From Streptomonospora litoralis (GTDB taxonomy: Bacteria; Actinomycetota; Actinomycetes; Streptosporangiales; Streptosporangiaceae): a stretch of DNA of 64,000 nucleotides. Location of the stretch: positions 25,999 to 89,998 of the forward strand of contig NZ_CP036456.1 in NCBI RefSeq assembly GCF_004323735.1, in the 5' to 3' direction. The number at the start of each line of letters is the position of its first letter. Positions within the stretch are counted from its first letter, which is position 1. This document shows positions 40,165-48,856 of this stretch, in pieces. Both the position numbers and the translations under genes were made by a program. A model generated the notes under the pieces. That model searched no databases, was not told where the DNA came from, and worked only from the letters and a program-made list of their open reading frames with translations.

Positions 40165-40695
40165 CTATTGGTCGGCGTCGGGCGGTCGGGGGTTGGCAAG
40201 TTTCGCCAGTTCGTCGCGAGCGGCTCGAACGTGTTCGTCAATGGCCTCCAGATGATGGTTCAGGGCGCCGCGATGCCCTTCGGCCAGGCGGGCGTTATGG
40301 TCCGCGCTGGTCTCCTGGATTTCGGTGACGATCGCGCCGAGCGTGGAGCCCATGATGGCGGCTTCACGGGCGGCGGCGATGAAGAAGCAGGCGGCCATGA
40401 CGGGAGTGGGGCCGGCGTTGGGCAGGAGAGTTGCGCCGGTGAACTTCAGGCGGGCGGCGGCCAGGGAGAACGCGGTTTGGGGGTCGTTCCTGGTGCCGTT
40501 GTAGGCGTTGTATGCCTGGGTTGCCGCGTCGTAGCCGGAGTCATCGGCGGAGTATAGGTAGCGGTCGAGGTGGGCCATCAGCGCCCCGGCGAGCTGATAG
40601 ACGTCGCCGGCGGTGAGTTCGTTGTGCTCTGGCATGTGCGGGTTGAGGGCGTGCAGAGCGGTGTCGAGGCGATGTGCGTCATCGCTGGTGACCAC
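40165..40695 (-). CDS. Hypothetical protein
   Basis: 176 residues from a GTG with AGGAGG upstream. Mostly helical (YQLAGALMAHLDRYLYSADD, GPTPVMAACFFIAAAREAAI), with a hydrophobic helix at about 95-115 that is probably buried rather than membrane-spanning. It forms a single-gene unit between the terminator and the divergent lipoprotein gene. No family recognised. Confidence 0.6.
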   Translation of the reverse strand: MVTSDDAHRLDTALHALNPHMPEHNELTAGDVYQLAGALMAHLDRYLYSADDSGYDAATQAYNAYNGTRNDPQTAFSLAAARLKFTGATLLPNAGPTPVMAACFFIAAAREAAIMGSTLGAIVTEIQETSADHNARLAEGHRGALNHHLEAIDEHVRAARDELAKLANPRPPDADQ

Positions 40696-40877
40696 GGGTC
40701 CTCCTGTGCGTGCGGGAGTATGGGGCGGCCAGTATGTAAGGGGTATGGCCTGCGGATCTAGAGTTTCTGCGCAGGTCAGGTATCCGGTGGCCTGGTGTGG
40801 CCGGTGGGGCAACCATGGGGGCCGGTTCGGCGTCGTACCAGGTGGTCTCGACTACCCCCGACCGAGTGGAGCCTCGG

Positions 40878-41315
40878 ATGCGCCCCTTCTTCTTCCTGTC
40901 CGCCGTTGCCGCCGCCCTGGTGCTGAGCGCCTGCGGCGGCGCTTCGGAGCCGGCCCCGGATGCGTCGTCGGCTCCGGCTACCGCCCCGGCCGAGATGTCG
41001 TCGGAGCCCGCCCAGGCGGCGGAAACCGCGGAGGCGTCCGCGGGCCCCGCGGACCCGGAGGCGGCGGCGAGCCTGCTGTGCATGGACCTGCGGTTGGCGG
41101 ACTCCTACCGCGACGCGGGCACGCCTGGCGATGAGGCTGAGGCCATGGCGCTGGAGCTGGGGGCGGCCACGGACGCCTTGGACGAGGGGTCGGCGCATCC
41201 GGAGCTGCACGCGATCGCGATGGAGCACATGGGCGACCCGGAGGCGACTGCGGCGGCGTTGAAGGACTGGTGCAAGGAGCACACCGAGCCGGTCAACCCG
41301 TCCTCGCCCTGGTAG
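40878..41315 (+). CDS. Predicted lipoprotein (isolated plus-strand gene)
   Basis: 145 residues. MRPFFFLSAVAAALVLSACGG is a type II signal peptide with lipobox LSAC (Cys19). A disordered P/A/S/E segment follows, then a helical mature domain with two Cys (LLCMDLRLADSYRD, LKDWCKE). It should sit on the outer face of the membrane. It is divergent from its neighbour and has its own terminator, the arrangement of a lysogeny-expressed cargo gene. Phage lipoproteins that block DNA entry of related phages are known; function here is inferred. Confidence 0.8.
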   Translation: MRPFFFLSAVAAALVLSACGGASEPAPDASSAPATAPAEMSSEPAQAAETAEASAGPADPEAAASLLCMDLRLADSYRDAGTPGDEAEAMALELGAATDALDEGSAHPELHAIAMEHMGDPEATAAALKDWCKEHTEPVNPSSPW

Positions 41316-41327
41316 GGCCTACGGCGG

Positions 41328-41356
41328 CGGCCCGCCCGCGGCCTGCGGGCGGGCCG
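41328..41356 (+). terminator. GC-rich hairpin after the lipoprotein gene
   Basis: CGGCCCGCCCGC pairs with GCGGGCGGGCCG around 5 nt, 12 nt after the stop, followed by GTGTGATTCTT. It serves the lipoprotein gene and, on the other strand, the gene ending at 41366. Confidence 0.65.
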
Positions 41357-41365
41357 TGTGATTCT

Positions 41366-41899
41366 TCAGCCGATGTCGCGCCGGTAGTGGCGGCGCAGCG
41401 ACCGGAGGGCGGCCGCGCGGGTCCACCCGCTGCCGCACCGGGTCAGCCCTGCCGGGAAGGGTGTGGGTTCGGCGAGGTAGCCGTTGAAGCTGGTGCGGAC
41501 CTCGCGCCACTGCCCGGCGCGGGCGCGTTCGAACAGGCCGCGGGCGGCGTGGCCGAGCTTGCTGTACGCCTCCCGGCTGCGGCCGAGGTAGCGGAACGTG
41601 CGGTAGGCGACGAGCAGGTCGTGGAGGACCCCGACGGGGTAGGTGTCCACGGTCAGCCCTGTGACGGGGTCGCGGACTGTGCCACGCGGGTCGGCATCGT
41701 GCTTCACGCAGTCATCTTCTCCTTCGTCGGCGGCCACCGTGCCGGGGCGCAGGCCGGCGTGTTCGGCGGGGTGGGTGTCCATCCGGTGGAGGATGAGCTG
41801 TGCGGTGGGGGAGACCGCCGGGTTGTGCCAGGCGGTCCAGTCGCACAGAGCGCAACTCAGTAGCCCGCCGGGGCCGCGCCAATCGCCGACGCGGGTCAC
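41366..41899 (-). CDS. Hypothetical protein with zinc-finger-like N-terminus
   Basis: 177 residues from a GTG overlapping the previous stop (GTGA). The N-terminal LLSCALCDWTAWHNP and LILHRMDTHPAEH form a C2H2-like site found in many actinomycete small proteins; the middle is a helical domain (YRTFRYLGRSREAYSKLGHA). Function unknown. Confidence 0.6.
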   Translation of the reverse strand: MTRVGDWRGPGGLLSCALCDWTAWHNPAVSPTAQLILHRMDTHPAEHAGLRPGTVAADEGEDDCVKHDADPRGTVRDPVTGLTVDTYPVGVLHDLLVAYRTFRYLGRSREAYSKLGHAARGLFERARAGQWREVRTSFNGYLAEPTPFPAGLTRCGSGWTRAAALRSLRRHYRRDIG

Positions 41900-42210
41900 C
41901 GGCTGTTCCCGTCCTGCTCGGCGCGGAGCTGCTCCAGCTCCCGCATACGCTCCCGGGCCACCTCGACCACGACGCCTGGCCGCAACAGGACCGCGATGTG
42001 GGGTTTGCCGAGCGCGGTCGCCGTTTCGTGGATGAGGTCGTGGTAGCGGGTGGCGTCCGCGGAGGCCAGGCGGTGCATCTTCTTCCAGTGCTGCACCGGC
42101 CCGAACGGCAGATTGTGGAGCGCGAACAGCACGATGACCACGGCCAGGCCGATGGCGACGAGCACGAGGATCGCGCCGGCGGTCCACATCAGGAACGTCT
42201 CAGGGCTCAC
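41896..42210 (-). CDS. Single-pass membrane protein
   Basis: 104 residues from a GTG (GTGA overlap). Residues about 8-30 (WTAGAILVLVAIGLAVVIVL) span the membrane; the C-terminus is a cytoplasmic coiled coil (VARERMRELEQLRAEQ). It lies in an overlapping run of small genes. Function unknown. Confidence 0.65.
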   Translation of the reverse strand: MSPETFLMWTAGAILVLVAIGLAVVIVLFALHNLPFGPVQHWKKMHRLASADATRYHDLIHETATALGKPHIAVLLRPGVVVEVARERMRELEQLRAEQDGNSR

Positions 42211-42425
42211 CGGGTCCTCCTCTCGTGGCAGGGGCACGCGCATGCCGGGTCGGGGCCTGCGGTCGTGTGGTCGCAGGCCGAGTACATGCAGTTGGGCGTC
42301 GGCGCGGGGCAGGAGGCGGGCTCGTGGGCGTACTGCGGGAGTTCGCCGTGCAGCCAGCCGAGGGCGGGTCCTGCCCAGTGCAGGGGACGGCGGCAGTTCG
42401 CGCACCCGTCGTCGTGTTCTGCCAT
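42207..42425 (-). CDS. Small Cys-rich zinc-finger protein
   Basis: 72 residues. CANCRRPLHW, ASCPAPTPNCMYSACDH and PACACPCH give about nine Cys plus His, enough for two zinc sites. It is coupled to the membrane protein gene by GTGA. Function unknown. Confidence 0.65.
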   Translation of the reverse strand: MAEHDDGCANCRRPLHWAGPALGWLHGELPQYAHEPASCPAPTPNCMYSACDHTTAGPDPACACPCHERRTR

Positions 42426-42433
42426 GGCGGAGC

Positions 42434-42559
42434 TCACTGGTCCGGCTCCGCCGGCTCGCGGACCTGGCGGTCCCACCGGGGGCGGTTGGCGTGTGCCGCG
42501 CGGAGCTTCGCGCGGATCGCCTTGGGGCTCGCGTGCTGCGCAAACAGGTCAGCGCTCAT
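42434..42559 (-). CDS. Microprotein, 41 residues
   Basis: MSADLFAQHASPKAIRAKLR followed by a basic, tryptophan-containing end. The start lies inside the end of the upstream gene (11-nt overlap). No family recognised; accepted because of the coupled arrangement. Confidence 0.5.
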   Translation of the reverse strand: MSADLFAQHASPKAIRAKLRAAHANRPRWDRQVREPAEPDQ

Positions 42560-42809
42560 CGGGCACCTCGTGTTTTCGCCAACGGCTGCACTCACATTCC
42601 GAGCAGGCGCCGATGTGACGACGGTGGTCGTCACGGCCATGGCCGCACGTCCCGGACTCAATGGATTCGCGCACCTTCTCGGGCGAGAACGTGGGCAGCT
42701 TCGCCCCGTAGGTGCCTTCCGGCTGCTTGGCGTTCTTGGCCCACCGGTAGAGCGTGGACGTTTTGCTGCGGGAGGTCCGCTGCAGCGGCTTGCGTTGGGA
42801 TCGGATCAC
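42549..42809 (-). CDS. Small basic Cys/His protein
   Basis: 86 residues. A basic N-terminus (RSQRKPLQRTSRSKTSTLYR) and a C-terminal part with CGHGRDDHRRHIGACSECEC, a probable zinc site. GTGA overlap with the gene before it. DNA binding is plausible. Confidence 0.6.
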   Translation of the reverse strand: MIRSQRKPLQRTSRSKTSTLYRWAKNAKQPEGTYGAKLPTFSPEKVRESIESGTCGHGRDDHRRHIGACSECECSRWRKHEVPDER

Positions 42810-43153
42810 TGGCCACCTCCGAAGCGTCCGACGATTCCGTGATCCGTGCGGAGGATCTGGCGGATGCGTCGCCGGAGTTCTTCCTCCTTCTGCTCACGCT
42901 CCTTCCGCGTCTCGCTGATGGTCTTCAGCGTCGTGTACAGGGTCTCGTTCGCCCGCTCGATGCCGTCGACGCGCTGAACGAGCTGGGCGAGGTAGAGGGG
43001 TTCCCCCTGGCCGCGGGCGGCCATGAGGGTGGCGAAGGCGAGCTGCCAACGGTCCGGGTCCTCGATCTGCTCAGGGGTGAGGGTGGTCGGGTCCTCGTTG
43101 GTGAGGGCGGCGAGGACGTGAGTCTTCCAGTCACAGGCGTTCGGTTCGCTCAT
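42806..43153 (-). CDS. Small hypothetical protein with C-terminal coiled coil
   Basis: 115 residues. MSEPNACDWKTHVLAALTNE, then a helical middle and a charged coiled coil (ETRKEREQKEEELRRRIRQI). It overlaps both neighbours. No family recognised. Confidence 0.6.
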   Translation of the reverse strand: MSEPNACDWKTHVLAALTNEDPTTLTPEQIEDPDRWQLAFATLMAARGQGEPLYLAQLVQRVDGIERANETLYTTLKTISETRKEREQKEEELRRRIRQILRTDHGIVGRFGGGQ

Positions 43154-43434
43154 CGGTTTCCTTCCTCGGTATCGGGGCGGTGGTTCTGCAGGTCGGCGCG
43201 GATGCGGCTGACGAAGTCGCGGACCCGGTCGGGGTGGGAGGGTTCGTTTCGGCCGTTGGTGCGCCACTCGTCGTCGGCGCGGGCGGCGGCGGTCTTGCGG
43301 TAGCCCCGGCAGCGGGCGATGTAGACGATCTCGGAGGCGGTCACGTCCGGGTCGGCGTCCGGTGGGGCGGCGCGGAGGATGTCGGCGACGCGGCGGCGCA
43401 GGTCGGCGTCCTCGTCCTCGCGGTGGCGGGTCAC
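43150..43434 (-). CDS. Small hypothetical protein
   Basis: 94 residues from a GTG at 43434 overlapping the DUF5131 stop (GTGA). DADLRRRVADILRAAPPDAD, a short IVYIARCRGYRKT and a terminal basic helix. Function unknown. Confidence 0.6.
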   Translation of the reverse strand: MTRHREDEDADLRRRVADILRAAPPDADPDVTASEIVYIARCRGYRKTAAARADDEWRTNGRNEPSHPDRVRDFVSRIRADLQNHRPDTEEGNR

Positions 43435-44426
43435 CGGTCCGGCCCCGTCGCGACGGGCGGGCGCCGGCGGGTGGGCATCTCCTGCACGCGCAGGTCCTCG
43501 GGCCAGTGGGCGGGGTCGGCGCCCGTGGAGGAGCCCACCATTCCGCGCGCCCAAGCCGAGCCGAGCTGCTTGATGAACACGGCGGCGCCGGCCTGGTGGG
43601 CGTCGTCGCGCAGGCCCCGGATCCAGTCCAGGTCCACAGGGCGGGCGTCCGGCCCGGATTCGCCGCCGATGATGACCCAGTCCAGCGGCGGGGCCGTTTG
43701 CGTGCGCCAGGCCACCGGCTGTTCGGGTGTGGAGCAGTCCGAACATTCGGTGTGGGTGCCGTGGTGGTCGCGGTCGTGGCCGGTGTGGTCGTCGGGGGCC
43801 AGTCGCAGGGGGCCGAGTAGCGGTTCGGCGGAGATGAACCGCAGGGCGGCGCGGGTCTCCAGCAGGGCGGGGATGCGGATGTCGGCCCAGCGTTGGGTTT
43901 CGGCGCTCACCCCGACCCAGACGTTGGGCAGCGGCCAGGTCAGCTCGTCGGGCAGGGTCGTGGTGTTGTCGGCCATGGCCAGCTCCCACACGGCGCGGGC
44001 GACCGAGGCGCGAAACGTCAGCGAGTTCAGCAGGCTGCGCATGCGGCCGTGGCGCTTGGTGAGGATCTGGTACGTGTGCTGCGGGGTTGCTGCCATGACC
44101 GCCCAGATGCGGGCGATGGCGTCGGCGCCCACCTCGGCGTGGAACACGTCCGACATGGAGTTGACGAACACGGTGCGCGGGGTGCGCCACCGCAGCGGCG
44201 CGGTGATCACGTCCTCGTGGACGCTCACCCCGAACCCGGGGCCGGAGGTGGAGGGGCGGCCGTCGCGCTGGTACCGCGGGCTGCCCATGGCCTTCAGCCG
44301 CCGCGCCATGGTCGCGGCGTAGCAGTGGTCGCACCCCTGCGAGACCCGGTCGCATCCGGTGACGGGGTTCCAGGTGGTGCCGCGGGCGCCGTCGACGCCC
44401 TGAACCCATTCGATTCTGGTGGACAA
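43431..44426 (-). CDS. DUF5131 / phage Gp37-Gp68 family protein
   Basis: 331 residues from a TTG at 44426 with AAGGAGA upstream. RIEWVQG, TTWNPVTGCDRVSQGCDHCY, VNSMSDVFHAEVG, YQILTKRHGRM and WVGVSAETQRWADIRIPAL are the family signature; CDRVSQGCDHCYA recalls a radical-SAM-like three-Cys cluster (C-x6-C-x2-C). These proteins are common in phages and thought to have a radical-SAM-like fold; the reaction is unknown to me. Confidence 0.88.
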   Translation of the reverse strand: MSTRIEWVQGVDGARGTTWNPVTGCDRVSQGCDHCYAATMARRLKAMGSPRYQRDGRPSTSGPGFGVSVHEDVITAPLRWRTPRTVFVNSMSDVFHAEVGADAIARIWAVMAATPQHTYQILTKRHGRMRSLLNSLTFRASVARAVWELAMADNTTTLPDELTWPLPNVWVGVSAETQRWADIRIPALLETRAALRFISAEPLLGPLRLAPDDHTGHDRDHHGTHTECSDCSTPEQPVAWRTQTAPPLDWVIIGGESGPDARPVDLDWIRGLRDDAHQAGAAVFIKQLGSAWARGMVGSSTGADPAHWPEDLRVQEMPTRRRPPVATGPDR

Positions 44427-44436
44427 CGCTTCTCCT

Positions 44437-45180
44437 TCAGCTGATGGTCTGGGGGTGGCAGGCGGGGCAGGGCACCCGGTGCAGCTCCTCACCGGCCAGG
44501 CGCATGCGGGTGCGGGTCTCGGCGTGGCAACGGCCGCAGTACGGCGGCAGGGCGGGCGCAGCCGGCGCCGCCGCAGTGTCGACGGGGGGCTGGGCGGGTT
44601 CCTCGGCCGGCGCCGGGACGTCGGCGTTGAGGGCCGCGCGGGCGGCCTCCAGCCGCGGCTGGTGGTAGCCCTCGGGGACCGGGCGGCGGCCACCACCGAT
44701 CACCCGGCACGCGCGGCCCTGAGGCTGGGCGCAGGCGGCGACGGGGCAGGCCACCGACAGGGCGGCGCGGCGGCGGGCGTAGTCGGCGCCGCGCGCGGCC
44801 GCGTACTCCGCCGTCGGCCCGGTCGCCGCCCGTCCCCCCGAGGCCAGCGCCAGGCGCACCTGGCGGCCGTCCGCGACGGCTTTGATCTGCTCCCGCAGCG
44901 CCTGGGTGTAGTCGCGGGCATCCGGGTCGGCGGCGGGCAGCGCCCGGTCCACGTTGGCCAGACGGGCAGCGCGGATCCGGCGCACCCCGGCCCGCACATG
45001 AGCCGGTTTCAGCCACTCCGTCGAGAACGCGTAGTGGTCGATGACCGCCTGGTTGGCGTCGTCGAAGCTGTCGAGGTCGCCGATGGCGGCGTGCCACGAC
45101 TTCACGTCGGCGTCGCCGCTGGTGCGGCGATCGTAGGCCGCAGCGGTGGCCAACAGCAGGCTCACCTCGGACTTTTTCAT
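44437..45180 (-). CDS. Helicase-loader-like replication protein with zinc-ribbon end
   Basis: 247 residues. The N-terminal KSEVSLLLATAAAYDRRTSG, VKSWHAAIGDLDSFDDANQA and HVRAGVRRIRAARLANVD match the helical fold of phage replisome organiser/loader proteins (loader of G40P-like helicase). The C-terminus adds CPVAACAQPQGRACRV and YCGRCHAE...CPACHP zinc sites. It follows the DnaD/O-like gene by ATGA, and together they should recruit the host DnaB helicase. Confidence 0.7.
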   Translation of the reverse strand: MKKSEVSLLLATAAAYDRRTSGDADVKSWHAAIGDLDSFDDANQAVIDHYAFSTEWLKPAHVRAGVRRIRAARLANVDRALPAADPDARDYTQALREQIKAVADGRQVRLALASGGRAATGPTAEYAAARGADYARRRAALSVACPVAACAQPQGRACRVIGGGRRPVPEGYHQPRLEAARAALNADVPAPAEEPAQPPVDTAAAPAAPALPPYCGRCHAETRTRMRLAGEELHRVPCPACHPQTIS

Positions 45181-46208
45181 GGCGTGCCTCCTTCGGCTGC
45201 TTCAGCGGCCTCCTGAGCGGCGTACTTGCGCGCGAGCTCCAAGGCGTCGCCGACGCGCTGATCGGTGGTCGAGGGGCGGCCGCCGCCGGGGAAGGCCACC
45301 ACGGTGTTTATGACCTCGTTGACGACGCTGGGCAGCGTCGCGGGGTGCAACCCCTTGCTCATCCAGGTCGCGATGCCGCGCCGGATGTCGTCGGGATCGA
45401 CGCCTTCGTCGAGCATCTGCTTGATGAGCTTCGACATCTGCCCGATCACCTGGCCGGGCGGGCGGCTGGGCGTGCGCTCCAACCACTCGGCGACGATGGT
45501 CTGAGCGGTGGGCGGCGTGGGCGGCTCGCCGCCCCGCTCCGTAGGAGCGGAACTTCCCCTGTTCCCCTGTTCCCCTGTTCCAGGGCCTGAGCTTCCGCCG
45601 TCTTCCGACTCTCGCGGTCGGACGGCGTCGGAAGTTCCGTCAACTCCCAGCTCAAGCGCCATTTGCGGGGGGCGGATTCCCGCGTCGTCCTCTTCGGGAG
45701 CGGGGTCGGGTTGCCCCGCCTCGCCCGTCGGCTCGGCGGTCGGTGGCGGGGCATGGGCGGCGGGCGCCGCATCGCCGTTTCCGCCTTCCGACTCCGAAGG
45801 TCGGAAGGTGTCGGAAGTTCCGCCGCTGCGCTGGTCACGCGGCATGAAGTTCCACTCTTCGCCCTCAGAGGGGGACGGGTAGCGCGACTTCGCCGTGCGT
45901 TCGTTGCGCTGATGCCGACGCCACGACGGGATGGCGTAGTACGGGCGCCCCTCCACCGTGTAGAACTGCACCCCGTACTGGTGCCGGACCTCGTTCAGGG
46001 CCGAGCGGAAACCCGCCAGGGTGGAAATCGGCGCGTCCTCGTCGAGGGGAAAGGCGAAGCCCTGGAGTTCCCGCAGATTGCAGGTTCCTCGGCCGGTGTC
46101 GTCGGCCCAGTTCCACATGGCGATGTAGAGCAGTCGGGCCCACGGGCTGATACTCCCGGTGCCGGGAGAGGACCAGAACTCCGGCTTTACGGTGCGGATG
46201 CGGGCCAT
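45177..46208 (-). CDS. Phage replication initiator (DnaD/lambda O-like)
   Basis: 343 residues from the ATG at 46208. RIRTVKPEFWSSPGTGSISP, WARLLYIAMWNWADDTGRG and YYAIPSWRRHQ form the winged-helix N-terminal domain of phage replication proteins. A long low-complexity linker (about 150-240) follows, then a C-terminal helicase-contact domain (RTPSRPPGQVIGQMSKLIKQ). The linker DNA has direct repeats (GTCGGAAG-type, 45590-45810), where lambda-type origins lie inside the O gene; an origin here is a guess. Confidence 0.75.
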   Translation of the reverse strand: MARIRTVKPEFWSSPGTGSISPWARLLYIAMWNWADDTGRGTCNLRELQGFAFPLDEDAPISTLAGFRSALNEVRHQYGVQFYTVEGRPYYAIPSWRRHQRNERTAKSRYPSPSEGEEWNFMPRDQRSGGTSDTFRPSESEGGNGDAAPAAHAPPPTAEPTGEAGQPDPAPEEDDAGIRPPQMALELGVDGTSDAVRPRESEDGGSSGPGTGEQGNRGSSAPTERGGEPPTPPTAQTIVAEWLERTPSRPPGQVIGQMSKLIKQMLDEGVDPDDIRRGIATWMSKGLHPATLPSVVNEVINTVVAFPGGGRPSTTDQRVGDALELARKYAAQEAAEAAEGGTP

Positions 46209-46258
46209 GGGAGATGCCCCCGGTTTCATGCTCGTGGTGGATAGCGGACAGGTTGCGG

Positions 46259-46897
46259 CTACGGTTGCCGGTCGCCCTTGCGGGCGTTGCAGGTTGTGCA
46301 AAGCACCTGGAGGTTGCCGGGGTTGTCGGAGCCGCCCCGCGACCGCGGGCGGATGTGGTCCATTTCCAGGCCGCGGTAGAGGGAGCGTCCGCCACCGGGC
46401 TTGGACGGGACCATGTCTCCGGGCTTCCAACCGCAGGAGCGGCACGTGAACCCGTCACGGGCGAGGACCTCTGCGCGCAGCGGGGTATGGACCGTCGGCG
46501 GTGCCTCGCGCTGGAGTTCCGTCAGCTTGGACAGCACCGAGTCGCGGATCTTGGTCGAGGTGACAGCGTCGACCGCGTCGAGTGCAGCGACGACGCGGCG
46601 CGGGTGACGGCCGATCTGCTCGAAGACGAGGAAGCCCGGGACGAAGACCGCCTGCTCGTCGTGATCGATGACCACGAGCCCTGCGTCTTCGAGGTCGCTG
46701 AGGGCGTGCTCGACGCGTCCAGGCGTCAGCCCGGAGGCGAAAGCCGACCAGCGGCGGATGCGTAGCGACAGCACGCCCGCGGCATCGATGTCGGACTGGG
46801 AGAGAAGCATCAGGTAGATGTGCTGGTTGTGCGCGTTCAGCTGGAGGAAAACGGGGTCTTGCCACAGCGACACGGGGATGTTGGTGGAGTTGGGCAT
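46259..46897 (-). CDS. Winged-helix replication-type protein fused to HNH endonuclease
   Basis: 212 residues. Residues 1-125 ([40 protein letters not shown]) resemble the winged-helix initiator domain. Residues about 150-212 are a complete [53 protein letters not shown], with two CxxC pairs and the DH-x13-N-x8-N pattern. HNH enzymes nick or cut DNA; the fusion may target cleavage to a phage site. It lies 50 nt before the initiator gene. Confidence 0.8.
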   Translation of the reverse strand: MPNSTNIPVSLWQDPVFLQLNAHNQHIYLMLLSQSDIDAAGVLSLRIRRWSAFASGLTPGRVEHALSDLEDAGLVVIDHDEQAVFVPGFLVFEQIGRHPRRVVAALDAVDAVTSTKIRDSVLSKLTELQREAPPTVHTPLRAEVLARDGFTCRSCGWKPGDMVPSKPGGGRSLYRGLEMDHIRPRSRGGSDNPGNLQVLCTTCNARKGDRQP

Positions 46898-46942
46898 CAG
46901 GGCCTCCTCGCTCTGTTCGGTAGTTGTCGTGGCGTGTACGAC

Positions 46943-47356
46943 TCAGTCCGCCAGAGCGTCGGTATTCAGGGCTGCCGTGACGGCGTCGTCGCGCTCGCGC
47001 ATGCGATCGATGTCGGCCAGCACCGCGGCGCTGGCCGCGACGAGCGCCCGCAGCTGGCCATGCGTCAGCGCCTCGCCAGTGAACCCGCGGACGAGCACCC
47101 GCTCATCGGAGGTGTGCAGCACGGCGGTGCCGTCGGGCAGCATCACCCCTCTGGTCTCGGCGTCGAGGTCCTCGACGCGGCCGGCGCCGAGCAGCACGGC
47201 CCCGGCGGCGGGGCGCCGGTGCTCGGGAACCGTGTAGGTGGCGCTGTTCGCACCCTCGGGGTGGTCGATGGTGACGCGGGCGCCGCCGGCCTCCCACGGG
47301 CCGGCGGTGGTGATGGAGATGGCGTCGTCGCCGGGGGTGCGGTCGATGAAATCCAC
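46943..47356 (-). CDS. Hypothetical protein
   Basis: 137 residues from a GTG with GAGGAG upstream. Beta-rich N-terminal half (DDAISITTAGPWEAGGARVT, AATYTVPEH-like) and a helical C-terminal half (QLRALVAASAAVLADIDRMR). No family recognised. It lies between the Dam-containing block and the replication genes. Confidence 0.6.
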   Translation of the reverse strand: MDFIDRTPGDDAISITTAGPWEAGGARVTIDHPEGANSATYTVPEHRRPAAGAVLLGAGRVEDLDAETRGVMLPDGTAVLHTSDERVLVRGFTGEALTHGQLRALVAASAAVLADIDRMRERDDAVTAALNTDALAD

Positions 47357-47366
47357 GGTGGGCTCC

Positions 47367-47930
47367 TCAGCGCTGCGTGATCGTGTCGATGACGGTGAGC
47401 GTGGGCTGGGCGATGCGGCGGCGCCGCTCCAGCTCTTTCGCCCACCCCGCGTCGGTGGTGCGGCGGGCGACCTCCCGGGTGATGGCCGTTCGCAGCGCCT
47501 CGTCGGCGGCCCGGTCGCGGCGGGTGGCCAGGACGCCGCGGAGCACACCGAGCCGGTGCATGGCGGGCGTGGCGTCGTCGACGTGGCGGCGGGCCACCCG
47601 CAGCACCCCGTCGGTTCCGAACAGGACGTCGTCGACGCGGGCGCGCTGGTTGCGGACCTCGCGGGCGGCGGCGTTCAGCGCCGACCGGTCGGACTTGAGC
47701 TGCGTCACGCGGTCGGGATCGGCGTGCTTGGCGCGGCCGATCTCGCGGCGGGCGGCCTTGACCGTCTCGGCGAGCTCGTCGCGCAGCTCGGTCAACTCCG
47801 CCCCGGTGAGCCAGTGGGCGGGGTCGGACGGGACGCGCTCGGTGGGGTGGCACAAGGTGCGCACGAAGCGTTCGGCGTCCGCGGCCCACTGCTGGCGGGA
47901 TGGCCACAGCGGCGGCTGTTTCTGCGTCAT
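47367..47930 (-). CDS. Helical hypothetical protein
   Basis: 187 residues from the ATG at 47930. Helical and charged, with coiled-coil segments (LTELRDELAETVKAARREIG, LKSDRSALNAAAREVRNQRA). No domain recognised. It follows the Dam gene on the same strand. Confidence 0.6.
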   Translation of the reverse strand: MTQKQPPLWPSRQQWAADAERFVRTLCHPTERVPSDPAHWLTGAELTELRDELAETVKAARREIGRAKHADPDRVTQLKSDRSALNAAAREVRNQRARVDDVLFGTDGVLRVARRHVDDATPAMHRLGVLRGVLATRRDRAADEALRTAITREVARRTTDAGWAKELERRRRIAQPTLTVIDTITQR

Positions 47931-47967
47931 CGGGGGTACCCCCTTCCGAGTGGGGTGGATGGCCGGG

Positions 47968-48792
47968 CTATGCGGCGTCGCCGCTGAACAGGTCGTGCTG
48001 GTGGGCATGGGCGAGGGGGCGGTTGGACCACAGCACCTCGACGCGGTCTTTCTCCTGCTTGGCGTTGCCGGTCATGGTGTTGCGGGCGGTGCGGTGCCAG
48101 CCCTCGTATAGCTCGGCGTAGAGCGGGGAGTCGTAGCCGGAGAGCATGACCGCGGCAGAGCAGCCGGCGAGCGCCTCGGCGAGTTCGCGGTGGTCGGATT
48201 CGCCGCGCATTTCGCGGCGGTAGTTGGAGTGCGGCCGCGTGGACCCGAGGTACGGGGGGTCCACGTAGAGCAGCACGTCCGGCGAGGCCCCGTACTTCGC
48301 GATGACGTCGAGGGCGGGCAGGCACTCCAGCGACACGGACGCGAGCCGCTCCGCTGTCGCGGCGAGCCTCTCGACGTAGGCCGCCATGTAGCCGGGCATG
48401 CCGATCGTGGAGCCGGCGGGGTCGATGTAGTGGCGCCACCCGGTGTTGCGCAGCGTCCCCGAGCGGCCCTGGGACAGGCGGGACCAGGTGCGGCGCGCGG
48501 CCTCCAGTTCGTCGGTGGTGGGTTCGTGGCTGGCGGCGAGTTCGGCGCGGGAGTGCGGGCTCAGGACGCAGGCGCGGATCAGCTCCGACGGCCGGTCGCG
48601 CAGGACGCGCCACATGGTCATCAGCTCGCCGTCGAGGTCGTTGGCGGTCTCCATCGCGCTGGGGTGCTTGGCGAGGAGGACGGAGAGACCGCCGCAGTAC
48701 GGTTCGACGTAGTGGCCGTGGGGCGGCAGCAGGCTGGCGATCCAGTCGGCAATGCGGGCCTTGCTGCCGAAGTAGGGGGCGGGCGGTCGCAT
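47968..48792 (-). CDS. DNA adenine methylase (Dam/D12 class)
   Basis: 274 residues from the ATG at 48792 (GAGAGGACG upstream). APYFGSKARIADWIASLLPP, HYVEPYCGGLSVLLAKHPSA (motif I) and LLYVDPPYLGSTR (DPPY motif IV) define the D12 class, N6-adenine methylases with GATC-like targets. The rest includes ELNDLDGELMTMWRVLRD-like FxGG-to-N contacts. It may protect phage DNA or set regulation. It is a full-length gene, unlike the HsdM-like protein. Confidence 0.92.
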   Translation of the reverse strand: MRPPAPYFGSKARIADWIASLLPPHGHYVEPYCGGLSVLLAKHPSAMETANDLDGELMTMWRVLRDRPSELIRACVLSPHSRAELAASHEPTTDELEAARRTWSRLSQGRSGTLRNTGWRHYIDPAGSTIGMPGYMAAYVERLAATAERLASVSLECLPALDVIAKYGASPDVLLYVDPPYLGSTRPHSNYRREMRGESDHRELAEALAGCSAAVMLSGYDSPLYAELYEGWHRTARNTMTGNAKQEKDRVEVLWSNRPLAHAHQHDLFSGDAA

Positions 48793-48820
48793 GGCGTCCT
48801 CTCGGGTGGTGCGTGGGTGG

Positions 48821-48844
48821 CCGGGCGGGGGCGGGCCCGCCCGG
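48821..48844 (-). terminator. GC-rich hairpin
   Basis: CCGGGCGGG pairs with CCCGCCCGG around 6 nt, 13 nt after the stop of the 143-residue gene. Confidence 0.45.
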
Positions 48845-48856
48845 CGCGCGGGCGGG

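Noticed and set aside
40044..40328. 94-codon plus-strand frame over the perfect terminator
   Set aside because: It runs through a strong hairpin and opposite a supported minus-strand gene.
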